Origin: an uncultured Mucilaginibacter sp.
Lineage (GTDB): Bacteria; Bacteroidota; Bacteroidia; Sphingobacteriales; Sphingobacteriaceae
Assembly (NCBI RefSeq): GCF_946479965.1
Contig: NZ_CAMLHX010000019.1
Location: 5,999-69,998 of the forward strand
Length of the DNA: 64,000 nucleotides
Direction: 5' to 3'
The translations under genes were made by a program, and so were the position numbers. Shown here in pieces: positions 41,318-49,850 of this stretch (its first letter is position 1; each line of letters begins with the position of its first letter). The notes below the pieces were generated by a model. That model saw only the letters and a program-made list of their open reading frames with translations. It was not told where the DNA came from and did no database searches.

Positions 41318-43240
41318 TTACGCCTCCAGCTCCATTATCTGCTCAGCCAGGGTTTCCCATTGCTGCTGTAGTTGCTTAAGCTCAGCCTGCTTTTGCGCAT
41401 ATGCCGCATTGGTTTCCTTCAGCTTCGCGCTGTCGTTATATATTTTATCGTCAGCTAGCTTAGCTTCATAGTCCTTAACAGCTTTTTCCAAAACAGCTAT
41501 CTGCTCTTCCATTTTAAAAAGATCCTGGTTCAGTTTTTTTAATTGCTGATGTTTGTTTTCTGGTGGTTGCTGTTTAACCGGTTCAGGCTTCTTCTCTTCC
41601 TTTTTTGACTGAGGAGTTGGCAAAGCTGCCTTTGGTTCTAACTTACGTTTAGCGTTCCACTCATCGTATTCAGCATAAGTACCCGGATATTGTTTGATCT
41701 TTTGATCTTCAATAAACCAGATCTTATTGGCCACATTATCCAGGAAATACCTGTCGTGCGATACGACTATAACCGTACCCTCGTATTGTTGCAAAGCCTG
41801 GATCAAAATGTTAACCGAAGCCATGTCAAGGTGATTGGTAGGCTCATCCAGTACTAAAAAGTTAGCGTCGGCAGTTAAGGCTTTAGCCAAAGCCACGCGC
41901 GATTTTTCACCACCCGATAGCACTTTGATCTTCTTGAAAACATCATCACCGGTAAACAAGAACGACCCTAATATTGAGCGAAGCTCGGTATCGGTATGTT
42001 TTGGCGCAAAAGCCTGCAGCTCCTGCAATATCTGGTTCTCCAGGTGCAATGATTCCAACTGGTGCTGCGCGAAGAAAGTTTGGGTTACATTGTGGACTGT
42101 AACCGCAGTGCCGGTATAGTCTTTATCCGCTCCCGCCACAATACGCAGCAGCGTTGATTTACCCTTACCGTTGGCACCTATCAGTGCAATTTTATCGCCT
42201 TTTTCAATTATGGCTTCCGCATCGTCCAGAATGTCAATTGCAGGATATTTTTTGGTGATGTGCTCCAGCGTACTTACATGTCGGCCCGATTGCTTACTGA
42301 ATTTGAAGCTGAAATTAACCTCCGGGTTATCATCATCCACATCTTCCACACGCTCCATTTTATCCAGCATTTTAATACGCGACTGCGCCATTTTTGCTTT
42401 GGATGCCTTGGCACGGAAACGCTCTATCAAACGCTCCTCCTGCTTTATTTTTGATTGCTGATTCTTAAACTCGCCACGCTGAATTTCTGCACGAAGGGCT
42501 TTTTCTTCCAGATAGAAAGTGTAGTTACCGGCATAAACGTTCAGTTTACCTTTGCGCGACTCAACCGTGCGGTTAATAACCTTATCTAAAAACCACCTAT
42601 CGTGCGATACGATGATGATAGCACCGCTAAATGCCTTCAAATAATCTTCCAGCCATTGGATAGACGGTAAGTCTAAGTGGTTGGTAGGCTCATCCAGTAA
42701 TAAAATATCAGGTGCCTGCAAAAGTATTTTGGCCAGCATCACCCGCATACGCCATCCACCCGAAAAGGTGCTTAACTTACGCTGGCAATCAGCTTCGCTA
42801 AAGCCCAAACCGGCTAATATCTCGTGCGCTTTGTATTCAATGTTATAGCCATCAAGCGCCTCAAATTCGTGCTGTTTATCGCTTAATTTATGCAGGATGT
42901 CTTCGGTGTACTCTGTTTCGAGCTTTTTAAGCAGCACTTCTATCTCATCATGCAATTGGTTCTGGCGCTCAAAAGCTTCCATCGCCACATGCACAATATT
43001 TTTATCAGACGAGTACGATAACAGATCCTGGTTAAGATAGCCCATGGTAAGGTCCTTAGCCATTGATATGGTACCCGACGTAGGCTTATAATCGCCTACA
43101 ATTATTTTTAAAAGTGTGGTTTTCCCGGTTCCGTTAGCACCAATCAATCCAATTTTTTCTCCGGGTTTAATGTGCCAGTTGGCCTCATCATACAACGCCC
43201 TCGCACCTATCTCGAACGTTAAATTATTTATCGCGATCAT
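41318..43240 (-). CDS. ABC-F family ATPase (Uup/EttA-like)
   Basis: A 640-residue soluble protein with two ABC cassettes and no membrane part. Walker A motifs are GLIGANGTGKTTLLK (near 30) and ALIGANGKGKSTLLR (near 355); signature motifs are LSTFSGGWRMRV and LSGGEKSRVALAKAL; Walker B motifs LLLDEPTNHLDL and LVLDEPTNHLDM. The linker (RFRAKASKAKMAQSRIKMLDKME) is the ABC-F P-site tip region. A Lys/Pro-rich spacer and a C-terminal coiled coil (about 560-640) resemble Uup. Acts on ribosomes; resistance cannot be claimed. Confidence 0.92.
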   Translation of the reverse strand: MIAINNLTFEIGARALYDEANWHIKPGEKIGLIGANGTGKTTLLKIIVGDYKPTSGTISMAKDLTMGYLNQDLLSYSSDKNIVHVAMEAFERQNQLHDEIEVLLKKLETEYTEDILHKLSDKQHEFEALDGYNIEYKAHEILAGLGFSEADCQRKLSTFSGGWRMRVMLAKILLQAPDILLLDEPTNHLDLPSIQWLEDYLKAFSGAIIIVSHDRWFLDKVINRTVESRKGKLNVYAGNYTFYLEEKALRAEIQRGEFKNQQSKIKQEERLIERFRAKASKAKMAQSRIKMLDKMERVEDVDDDNPEVNFSFKFSKQSGRHVSTLEHITKKYPAIDILDDAEAIIEKGDKIALIGANGKGKSTLLRIVAGADKDYTGTAVTVHNVTQTFFAQHQLESLHLENQILQELQAFAPKHTDTELRSILGSFLFTGDDVFKKIKVLSGGEKSRVALAKALTADANFLVLDEPTNHLDMASVNILIQALQQYEGTVIVVSHDRYFLDNVANKIWFIEDQKIKQYPGTYAEYDEWNAKRKLEPKAALPTPQSKKEEKKPEPVKQQPPENKHQQLKKLNQDLFKMEEQIAVLEKAVKDYEAKLADDKIYNDSAKLKETNAAYAQKQAELKQLQQQWETLAEQIMELEA

Positions 43241-43247
43241 TTGGCCG

Positions 43248-43255
43248 CAAAGGTA
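43248..43255 (-). promoter_or_regulatory. -7 element of the ABC-F gene
   Basis: Minus-strand TACCTTTG ends 7 bp before the ATG at 43240. Confidence 0.62.
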
Positions 43256-43413
43256 CGGTTTTTTGGGGGTAAAAATATGGCTGTTTTGACGTCACGGCCG
43301 TGAAACGCCGACACAACAACACCATCGCTTTATTCGCAACAACGGCTGAGACCAATAAACCGGAGGCGAACTGTTGCAAACAATGGTTAAAATATGCGTA
43401 TTTACAACACATT

Positions 43414-43582
43414 GATATACAATGAGTTACATCGGTTCTATAGCTAATTCTCCTGACGAATAAGTCTGTTGCAAAGTGTTGCATGTTTAAACTTTCAATA
43501 TTCATAATCGTTTGATTACAAGATATTTGCAAAACATACAGTTGCAGGTGTTGCAAAGTGTTGCCATATATTTTTGCAACAC
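43414..43582. repeat. Dispersed GTTGCAAAGTGTTGCA repeat, copy 2
   Basis: Matches 12344-12502: GATATACAAT at 43414, the 34-bp identical core at 43451-43484 at the same 37-bp distance, and the end block TTGCCATATATTTTTGCAAC (43561-43580). This copy also repeats GTTGCAAAGTGTTGC-like words twice more. It fills most of the 374-bp gap between the SGNH and ABC-F genes; nothing else is recognised there. Confidence 0.82.
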
Positions 43583-43614
43583 CTCCAATTCTCAAATCAT
43601 AGGGAACTAATACA

Positions 43615-44376
43615 CTATTTAACAGCCTCCAACCAGGTTTGTGCCATTAATGCAGCGCCGGCTACTGAGGGGTGCACTCCGTCGCCTGTCCAGTAAATAG
43701 GTGGCGCTTGTTTTATAGCTTTATCAAAGGCGGTTTGGTAAGGCACAAAGGGCGCATTGTATTCGTCGGCCATATCCCGGGCAGCTTTGCGGAACAGATC
43801 AAAGGTAGGATACCACTTTTCATCTACAGCCCTAACTCCCATTACCGCAAAGGGTTCACACAAAATAAATTTCACGTTAGGCAATGCCGTTTTTGTACGG
43901 TCGAGCAGTTTTTTGTAATCGGCAATGTAGGTATCGACAGTGCCTTTATAGCCATTGGTTAGCGTATGCCAAAAATCGTTAACGCCTATGTGGATACTTA
44001 AAACTGTTGGTTTAATATCCAGTGCATCAGCATCCCATCGCTCGGCCAGTTGGTACACTTTATTGCCGCTGATGCCCTTATTAAATATTTTAAGGTCCTT
44101 ATGAGGATGCTTCAACAAAAGCTCGCCGGCGGCCATCAGCGCGTAACCGTTACCCAGGTGTGGTGCCGCGTTGGGTGTATTATTAGTTTTATTGCGGCCC
44201 GAGTCTGTTATGGAGTCGCCCTGAAAAAGGATGATATCGCCTTTTTCAATAGTAACCTTTTTGCCCTTAGGTTCAGCCGCCATAGCAGCAGATACAATTT
44301 GAGGAATGCTGATAGCGGCCAGCGTACCAACGGATGCGGTTTTAAGAAAATTGCGGCGGGTGTTGTTAGTGCTCAT
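43615..44376 (-). CDS. SGNH/GDSL hydrolase with Tat-like signal
   Basis: A 253-residue exported esterase. The N-terminus TRRNFLKTASVGTLAAISIP has a twin-arginine pattern and a hydrophobic run. SGNH blocks are ILFQGDSITDSG (Ser), NKGISGNKVYQL (Gly), LSIHIGVNDFWH (Asn) and DGVHPSVAGAALMA (His/Asp). Such enzymes deacetylate or deacylate plant glycans among other esters; the substrate here is not known. No promoter match is seen. Confidence 0.9.
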   Translation of the reverse strand: MSTNNTRRNFLKTASVGTLAAISIPQIVSAAMAAEPKGKKVTIEKGDIILFQGDSITDSGRNKTNNTPNAAPHLGNGYALMAAGELLLKHPHKDLKIFNKGISGNKVYQLAERWDADALDIKPTVLSIHIGVNDFWHTLTNGYKGTVDTYIADYKKLLDRTKTALPNVKFILCEPFAVMGVRAVDEKWYPTFDLFRKAARDMADEYNAPFVPYQTAFDKAIKQAPPIYWTGDGVHPSVAGAALMAQTWLEAVK

Positions 44377-44453
44377 TGTTGTTGGTTATATAATTGGTAA
44401 CACTAATATAAATATTAAATTGAGGTATCATGGCTAATAAAAAAGTAAGCACC

Positions 44454-44495
44454 ATAAACTACCAACCATGAACTATCATCTATGAACTATGAACC
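44454..44495 (+). repeat. Heptamer repeat upstream of pyrD
   Basis: Six 7-bp units (ATAAACT, ACCAACC, ATGAACT, ATCATCT, ATGAACT, ATGAACC) with the same ATGAACY consensus as the phoH tract. It ends 7 bp before the pyrD -7 element. Confidence 0.82.
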
Positions 44496-44502
44496 AAACT
44501 GC

Positions 44503-44510
44503 TAACTTTG
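44503..44510 (+). promoter_or_regulatory. -7 element of pyrD
   Basis: TAACTTTG ends 5 bp before the ATG at 44516; leaderless spacing. Confidence 0.68.
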
Positions 44511-44515
44511 CGGGC

Positions 44516-45559
44516 ATGTATTCCATTATCAAACCCATCCTTTTTCAATTCGACCCAGAGAACGTACATTACTTTGTAACCCGCAATTTACGTCGCTTTA
44601 ACCAATTTCCGGGCGGGGCGGCGTTAAGCCGTGCATTATGGGACCTGCGTGATGACCGGTTGGAAAATGAAGTGTTTGGCCTGAAGTTTAAAAACCCTGT
44701 AGGTCTTGCGGCAGGTTTTGATAAAAACGGCGAAGTTATTACTGAAATGGCCAACCTGGGTTTTGGTTTTGTGGAATTGGGCACGGTAACCCCTCTGCCC
44801 CAACCCGGCAACCCTAAACCAAGGATGTTCCGAAGCCCTGCTGATAAAGCCATTATTAACCGGATGGGCTTTAATAATTTGGGAGTTGATGTTTTGGCAT
44901 CGCGCATAGCAGCTTATCGCAAAAACCAGCCTGAGGCACAAAAGGGACTAATTATTGGCGGCAACATCGGCAAAAATAAAAACACACCTAATGAAGACGC
45001 CGTTAACGATTATATAAAATGTTTTAACCGCTTGTTTGATGTAGTTGATTACTTTGTGGTGAACGTAAGTTCGCCTAACACGCCAGGCTTACGGGCACTA
45101 CAGGAAAAGGAACCGCTGATGCATATTTTAAATACGTTGCAGCAACGCAATAATAAAAACGGCATAAGTAGACCCATCCTGCTTAAAATAGCCCCTGACC
45201 TTACCAATGAACAACTGGACGATATTGTTGAGATAGTACAGGAAACCAAAATTGCTGGTATTATTGCTACCAATACAACCATTGATAAATCGGGGTTAAC
45301 TAAAGAGGCATTAAAAACAGAAGCGGGTGGCTTGAGCGGTGCACCCTTAACCAAACGCGCTACCGAGGTGATCCGTTACCTGGCTAACAAATCAAACCGA
45401 TCATTTCCAATTATTGGTGTGGGCGGCATACATTCAGCAAAAGATGCTTTGGATAAAATAAAAGCAGGAGCATCATTAGTGCAGCTTTATACCGGCTTTA
45501 TTTATGAGGGACCGGGGCTGATCAAAAAGATCAATAAGAAGATATTGTCTGAATTATAA
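44516..45559 (+). CDS. pyrD: Quinone-dependent dihydroorotate dehydrogenase (class 2)
   Basis: Oxidises dihydroorotate to orotate, passing electrons to quinone at the inner membrane. The 347-residue product has the class 2 N-terminal helices ([28 protein letters not shown]), [16 protein letters not shown], the catalytic Ser in [25 protein letters not shown] and the FMN-binding [12 protein letters not shown]...[12 protein letters not shown] shorter ATG is chosen because the upstream nine codons cover the heptamer repeat and the -7 element. Confidence 0.96.
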   Translation: MYSIIKPILFQFDPENVHYFVTRNLRRFNQFPGGAALSRALWDLRDDRLENEVFGLKFKNPVGLAAGFDKNGEVITEMANLGFGFVELGTVTPLPQPGNPKPRMFRSPADKAIINRMGFNNLGVDVLASRIAAYRKNQPEAQKGLIIGGNIGKNKNTPNEDAVNDYIKCFNRLFDVVDYFVVNVSSPNTPGLRALQEKEPLMHILNTLQQRNNKNGISRPILLKIAPDLTNEQLDDIVEIVQETKIAGIIATNTTIDKSGLTKEALKTEAGGLSGAPLTKRATEVIRYLANKSNRSFPIIGVGGIHSAKDALDKIKAGASLVQLYTGFIYEGPGLIKKINKKILSEL

Positions 45560-45637
45560 CTTTTAGGCGGTCTTGATTTAACGTTTGTCGATACTAAGAC
45601 CCTTCCATCCTACCAATCTTAATCCAAAATAAAGGCA

Positions 45638-45675
45638 CAAAAAAAGCCTTGCCGGTTATCACCAACAAGACTTTA
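45638..45675 (-). terminator. Terminator for the small basic protein gene
   Basis: On the minus strand, AAAGTCTTG and CAAGGCTTT (45666-45674 and 45643-45651) form a stem with one G-T pair, followed by a T-run. Confidence 0.7.
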
Positions 45676-45695
45676 TACCATAAATTTCTTTAGAA

Positions 45696-45869
45696 TTATT
45701 TAGCAGCAACAGCAGCTAAAACTTCGTTGTTTTTAGCTATCTGGCTTTTAGCAGATTCGTGTGAACGGCTGCCATACTCTAAGTTGGTAGCATTTTTTAA
45801 AAACTGAACTTCTAATCTTGAAAAAGTTTTGTTTCTTCTATCTTTTCTTTTTAAACGAGTTACGCCCAT
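45696..45869 (-). CDS. Small basic protein, 57 aa
   Basis: The product begins MGVTRLKRKDRRNKTFSRLE and ends KNNEVLAAVAAK: a strongly basic N-terminal 15 residues, a central helix and an Ala-rich end. Short conserved proteins with an MGVTRLKRK-type start are common in Bacteroidota (from memory), which suggests an RNA- or ribosome-associated role, but this is unproven. The reading frame is clean with a normal ATG and stop, and it has its own terminator. The tRNA-Cys gene lies 32 bp upstream on the same strand, so the two may be co-transcribed. Confidence 0.75.
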   Translation of the reverse strand: MGVTRLKRKDRRNKTFSRLEVQFLKNATNLEYGSRSHESAKSQIAKNNEVLAAVAAK

Positions 45870-45901
45870 GACAATTTTTTTATTTAATGTTTTTAACCTT
45901 G

Positions 45902-45972
45902 AGGTCGGGAGCGGATTCGAACCGCTGTAAAAGGTTTTGCAGACCTCTGCCTAGCCACTCGGCCACCCGACC
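45902..45972 (-). tRNA. tRNA-Cys (GCA)
   Basis: A complete 71-nt cloverleaf on the minus strand: acceptor GGTCGGG/CCCGACC with U73 discriminator, D arm GGCCGAGTGGCTAGGC, anticodon loop CTGCAAA (anticodon GCA) on stem AGGT/ACCT, and T arm GCGGTTCGAATCCGC. U73 is the identity base for Cys. CCA is not encoded. Confidence 0.96.
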
Positions 45973-46019
45973 CTTTTAAAGGATTGCAAAAATAGTAATT
46001 ATTTATTGCCCATCAATAT

Positions 46020-46769
46020 TTATTTGCGCTTATTTCTGTTTATTTCCGAACAAAATATGGCCGTTGCAATAGCCACATTTAGCGACTCGGCGCCGCCAAA
46101 ACGAGGTATAGTAATGGCTTTGCTTACCAGCTTTATAATTTCCGGGCGCAGGCCGTTACCCTCGTTACCCATAACAATAAGCCCTTCTGTACCAAAATCA
46201 GTAGTGTAAATATCCTCGCCATCAAGCAATGCACCGTATGCAGGCGGGCCGGCGTTTGATAACACATCTGTAATATCCATATAATGCAGATTAACGCGAG
46301 CCAGTGAACCCATGGTAGCTTGCACTACTTTAGGGTTATAAACGTCAACAGTATCTTCAGAACATACAATATTCTCAATACCAAACCAATCTGCAGTACG
46401 AATAATGGTGCCCATATTACCGGGATCCTGTAAGCCATCAAGGACAAGAGAGAATTTATTTTTAAGCGAAACAGGCTTTAATACAGGCCAATTAGGTATT
46501 TTAACCACAGCAATTACATCGGCAGGTGTTTTTAAAGAACTTATTTTCTGCAGAATGGTTAATGATATTTCTATCGTGTTTATTTTATGCGATAATTTAA
46601 GCAATTTTGGCGCTATTGCCGGTGTATGGTAAATGGTTTCAATAGTATAGGCTGATTGAATAAATTCATTAACGGATTTTAAGCCCTCAACCAAAAACAA
46701 ACCATGTTGCCTGCGGAATTTTTTATGTTGTAACGATTGTAATAAACTGACCTGAGATTTTGAAAGCAT
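46020..46769 (-). CDS. TrmH/SpoU-family RNA 2'-O-methyltransferase
   Basis: A 249-residue SPOUT enzyme that uses SAM to methylate ribose in rRNA or tRNA. An N-terminal substrate-binding domain (RRQHGLFLVEGLKSVNEF) precedes the knotted core: motif 1 LDGLQDPGNMGTIIRTADWFG, motif 2 LIVMGNEGNGL and motif 3 AESLNVAIATAI. The target is not certain; such proteins are commonly rRNA methylases. Its ATG lies only 2 bp from that of tamL on the other strand. Confidence 0.92.
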   Translation of the reverse strand: MLSKSQVSLLQSLQHKKFRRQHGLFLVEGLKSVNEFIQSAYTIETIYHTPAIAPKLLKLSHKINTIEISLTILQKISSLKTPADVIAVVKIPNWPVLKPVSLKNKFSLVLDGLQDPGNMGTIIRTADWFGIENIVCSEDTVDVYNPKVVQATMGSLARVNLHYMDITDVLSNAGPPAYGALLDGEDIYTTDFGTEGLIVMGNEGNGLRPEIIKLVSKAITIPRFGGAESLNVAIATAIFCSEINRNKRK

Positions 46770-46771
46770 AT

Positions 46772-49123
46772 ATGAATAAAATAAAACTTTATCGCTTTAC
46801 AATATTAGGTATTCTCCTGCTTTTTATAGGCACCGGATGCAGTTTAACCCGAAAGCTTGGCCCTCACCAGGCATTGGTGCGTAAAATCACCATAAAGGGC
46901 ATGGATAAGGAGTTTTCTGAAGCCGCTGTTAATTACGTTGATAAACAGCAGCAGCCAAATAGCGTGGTTAATTTACAACTCTACTATTGGTTCAGTAAAA
47001 ACGGAAAAAGAAAGATTGGCGAGCCCCCTTCTATACTGGATAGTAACCTGGTAGAATTTTCCCGTTTCCAGATGGAAAAATTTATACAAACCAAAGGTTA
47101 TCTTAAAGCCACTATAAAAGATAGCATCGTAATTAAAAAAAAGAAAGCTGAATTGGTGTTTATTACCGACCAGGGTCCCTTATTCAGGATACGTAAATTA
47201 GCCGACAGCATCCCCGACGAAAAGGTAAGATCACTTTTTCATAACACCTATGCCGGTTTTTCGCATCTACGCCCCGGCGGCAGATTTGACCTGGACAGCG
47301 TTGCTTACAACCGCGACGCGTTTTACCAGGTAATGAAGCGCAACGGTTATTTCGATTTTAAAAGGAAATACATCAACTTCGAATATGATTCTGTTTTTAA
47401 CAACAGCGTTATAGATCTGCATATGGTAATTGATAACCCGGAAGATAAAAATGCGCACCCTGTTTACACCATCAACAATACGCTCATCACCATAACGAAC
47501 AGCAACGGGCGGGCAGGCGACAATGCAGATACCATACAGGTAGATTCACAGTTTACCTTTGTAGACCATTCGCGCCGGTTTAAACCGCACACAATAACCG
47601 ATTATATTTTTCAGAAGAAAGGCGATATCTATGATGTGGATATGCAAACCGTTACCACCTCGAGGTTATCAGAGCTTAACGTTTTCAGAAACGTGCCCAA
47701 TCCAACCTTTACCAAAACAGCCGATAGCACCAACCGGCTTAATTCAAAAATAGATATTGTGCCGCTCAGAAAAATGTCTGATCGGGTGGAGGGAGAATTT
47801 TTGTTTGCAGGCGGGCGATATGGCTATAACATTGGCAATACTTTTACCAACCGGAATATATTTAAAGAGGCCGCTATATTACAGGTAAAATTTAATTACA
47901 GTATCCTATACTCTACAGGCGGAGATGTACCCGGCTCGAGCGGTGTAACTAACCAGGATTTTAAAATTGGGGTAAGCTTAACATATCCGCGAATTATCTC
48001 GCCTTTTAACTTGGCTAAACCGGGAAAATACGGCGTACCACACACTACATTCGCCACCAACTATTCATTATTTTTTCAGCGCGATTTGGTTACACGTACC
48101 AATTTTATCAACTCGGTTACCTATGATTTTGCTGAAACTGCAAATAAACTTCATAGCTTAACTGCTGCCAATTTTGAATTTTCAAGGGGTTCTATTGACA
48201 CTGCCGCACGCAGGCAATTATTAGAGCAAAACCGGTTTTCGTACGTATATCTTATTGGCCGAACCACATTTACCACCGGTAGCCAATACACGTATCAGGT
48301 TAATGGCAACCAATTAAACACGCTTCGCAATTTTACATATTTCAGAGGATCGTTGGATGTAGGTGGTAACTTACTGTCATTAGTAAGTAACGCACTAAAT
48401 ACACCTCGCGACGCAAAGGGGCAGCGCACTCTTTTTGGCTACACTTTTGCCCAATACGCTAAAGCGGAAATTGATTTCAGGGTATACAAAAGCCTAGGTG
48501 GCGACAAGCAGTTTATCTTCAGGATAAATCCTGGTTTGGGCATACCGTATGGCAATAGTCGCCAGCTTATTTTTGAAAAGAATTTTTATACCGGTGGCGC
48601 CAACGATATAAGAGCCTGGCTGCCGCGTACGCTTGGCCCCGGCCAATTTAATCGGGGTGATGCCTACGGAACTGACAATATTACCCGTGCACGCTTAAAG
48701 TACATAGACCAATTTGGCGAGGTGAAGCTGGTAATGAATGCGGAGTACCGTTATAAACTGGCTAATAATTTTTTTGGGACGATTTTAAAGGGAGCGCTTT
48801 TTGTTGATGCTGGCAATATATGGCGCCTGCACCCCGAGGTTGAAAACCCTAACGGCGAATTTAAGTTTAACCGCATTCTACAGTCCTCGGCAATTGGTAT
48901 AGGTACCGGTCTGCGGTTCGACCTTAGCTTCTTTGTATTCCGCTTAGATGCCGCGTTTAAACTAAAAGATCCTCAATTTAGCGGGTCAGAACAATGGGTA
49001 TTATTTAAACACGGCAACGAGTTATTTAAAAGTGGCGCGTTTAAAGAGAACTACCAAAAAGCCAACGGCGGCGAAGGTTATAACTTTATGCAGCTTAACT
49101 TTGGTATAGGGATGCCGTTTTGA
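46772..49123 (+). CDS. tamL: TamL-like outer-membrane Omp85 lipoprotein
   Basis: A 783-residue BamA/TamA-family barrel protein with a lipobox (LLLFIGTGC, Cys near residue 22), the mark of Bacteroidota TamL. The N-terminal half has POTRA-like repeats (e.g. FRIRKLADSIPDEKVRSLFHNTYAGFSHL and YDVDMQTVTTSRLSELNVFRNV); the C-terminal ~380 residues form the barrel, with the Omp85 motif GGANDIRAWLPRTLGPG and a terminal Phe (GIGMPF). It likely inserts outer-membrane proteins or lipids with TamB, which is not in the window. The ATG is chosen over an upstream TTG. Confidence 0.9.
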   Translation: MNKIKLYRFTILGILLLFIGTGCSLTRKLGPHQALVRKITIKGMDKEFSEAAVNYVDKQQQPNSVVNLQLYYWFSKNGKRKIGEPPSILDSNLVEFSRFQMEKFIQTKGYLKATIKDSIVIKKKKAELVFITDQGPLFRIRKLADSIPDEKVRSLFHNTYAGFSHLRPGGRFDLDSVAYNRDAFYQVMKRNGYFDFKRKYINFEYDSVFNNSVIDLHMVIDNPEDKNAHPVYTINNTLITITNSNGRAGDNADTIQVDSQFTFVDHSRRFKPHTITDYIFQKKGDIYDVDMQTVTTSRLSELNVFRNVPNPTFTKTADSTNRLNSKIDIVPLRKMSDRVEGEFLFAGGRYGYNIGNTFTNRNIFKEAAILQVKFNYSILYSTGGDVPGSSGVTNQDFKIGVSLTYPRIISPFNLAKPGKYGVPHTTFATNYSLFFQRDLVTRTNFINSVTYDFAETANKLHSLTAANFEFSRGSIDTAARRQLLEQNRFSYVYLIGRTTFTTGSQYTYQVNGNQLNTLRNFTYFRGSLDVGGNLLSLVSNALNTPRDAKGQRTLFGYTFAQYAKAEIDFRVYKSLGGDKQFIFRINPGLGIPYGNSRQLIFEKNFYTGGANDIRAWLPRTLGPGQFNRGDAYGTDNITRARLKYIDQFGEVKLVMNAEYRYKLANNFFGTILKGALFVDAGNIWRLHPEVENPNGEFKFNRILQSSAIGIGTGLRFDLSFFVFRLDAAFKLKDPQFSGSEQWVLFKHGNELFKSGAFKENYQKANGGEGYNFMQLNFGIGMPF

Positions 49124-49137
49124 CGTGCAAATTAGTA

Positions 49138-49169
49138 GATGTACAGATATGCAGATGAGAGGATGTATA
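49138..49169. repeat. Octamer tandem repeat downstream of tamL
   Basis: Four 8-bp units (GATGTACA, GATATGCA, GATGAGAG, GATGTATA). In reverse complement and rotated by three bases, the second unit equals ATCTGCAT, the purD octamer. Confidence 0.75.
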
Positions 49170-49187
49170 CATTATCTTATTCGCACA

Positions 49188-49721
49188 TCAAAACAACCCC
49201 TTCAATCCATTAACGATACTTTCAAAAAAGGTTGAAATGGACAGTCCGTTGTAATAGTTGAAAAATAAAAAGATACAGAAGACGATCAAAATTATAGCGA
49301 TAAAACGCTTAAAAATATAAGCCAATAACACGAGCGCTAATGGTATGCCCAATAGCAGTGCCCAGCTCACGGTTATCGGTCGCAGTTTGCCATCTTGCTT
49401 ATAAATGTAGTAGAGCATGGAATGGGTGCCTTCATCATTAACGTGCTTAACAAAGAAAAATGCTGACTTATCCAGCTTGTGGTGATAAAATGCGGTGCCC
49501 TTTTCAAACTTCATCTCCTCCTGAAAGCCATTAATAGTGAAGCTGAAAACGCCTTCCACATTTTCGCGGATGTTATCAAGTGAATCAACCGCTACTATCG
49601 CTACCTCACTTTCGGCAAAAGGGTTTTCTTTAACCGTAAAACGATCAATGCTTATCGTATCAGCAAACAAAGCATTGCCGGCAGATATCAACAGTAAAAC
49701 AACTAAAAGTATTCTTTTCAT
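49188..49721 (-). CDS. Membrane protein of unknown function
   Basis: A 177-residue protein with a signal peptide (MKRILLVVLLLISAGNALFA), a ~95-residue beta-rich domain (DTISIDRFTVKENPFAESEVAIVAVDSL...), two transmembrane segments (WALLLGIPLALVLLAYIF and AIILIVFCIFLFF) and a short tail. Not recognised. The ATG at 49721 is chosen because it opens directly into the signal peptide. Confidence 0.65.
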   Translation of the reverse strand: MKRILLVVLLLISAGNALFADTISIDRFTVKENPFAESEVAIVAVDSLDNIRENVEGVFSFTINGFQEEMKFEKGTAFYHHKLDKSAFFFVKHVNDEGTHSMLYYIYKQDGKLRPITVSWALLLGIPLALVLLAYIFKRFIAIILIVFCIFLFFNYYNGLSISTFFESIVNGLKGLF

Positions 49722-49850
49722 AACAGGCAGGTAAATTAGCATCGGCCGCAATAAAAATAGTTAATATTATTTAGAACGTGCAAGGCTTTAGCTTAACAGC
49801 AAATAAGCTAATTTGTGAGGTAACTGCGTATATTTACAAAAACACCGCTT

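Noticed and set aside
41318..43240. Antibiotic-resistance ABC-F
   Set aside because: C-terminal coiled coil and general layout fit housekeeping Uup-like proteins better.
43224..43595. Minus-strand reading frame overlapping the ABC-F start (123 codons)
   Set aside because: Covers the dispersed repeat and overlaps the promoter of the ABC-F gene; protein has no recognisable character.
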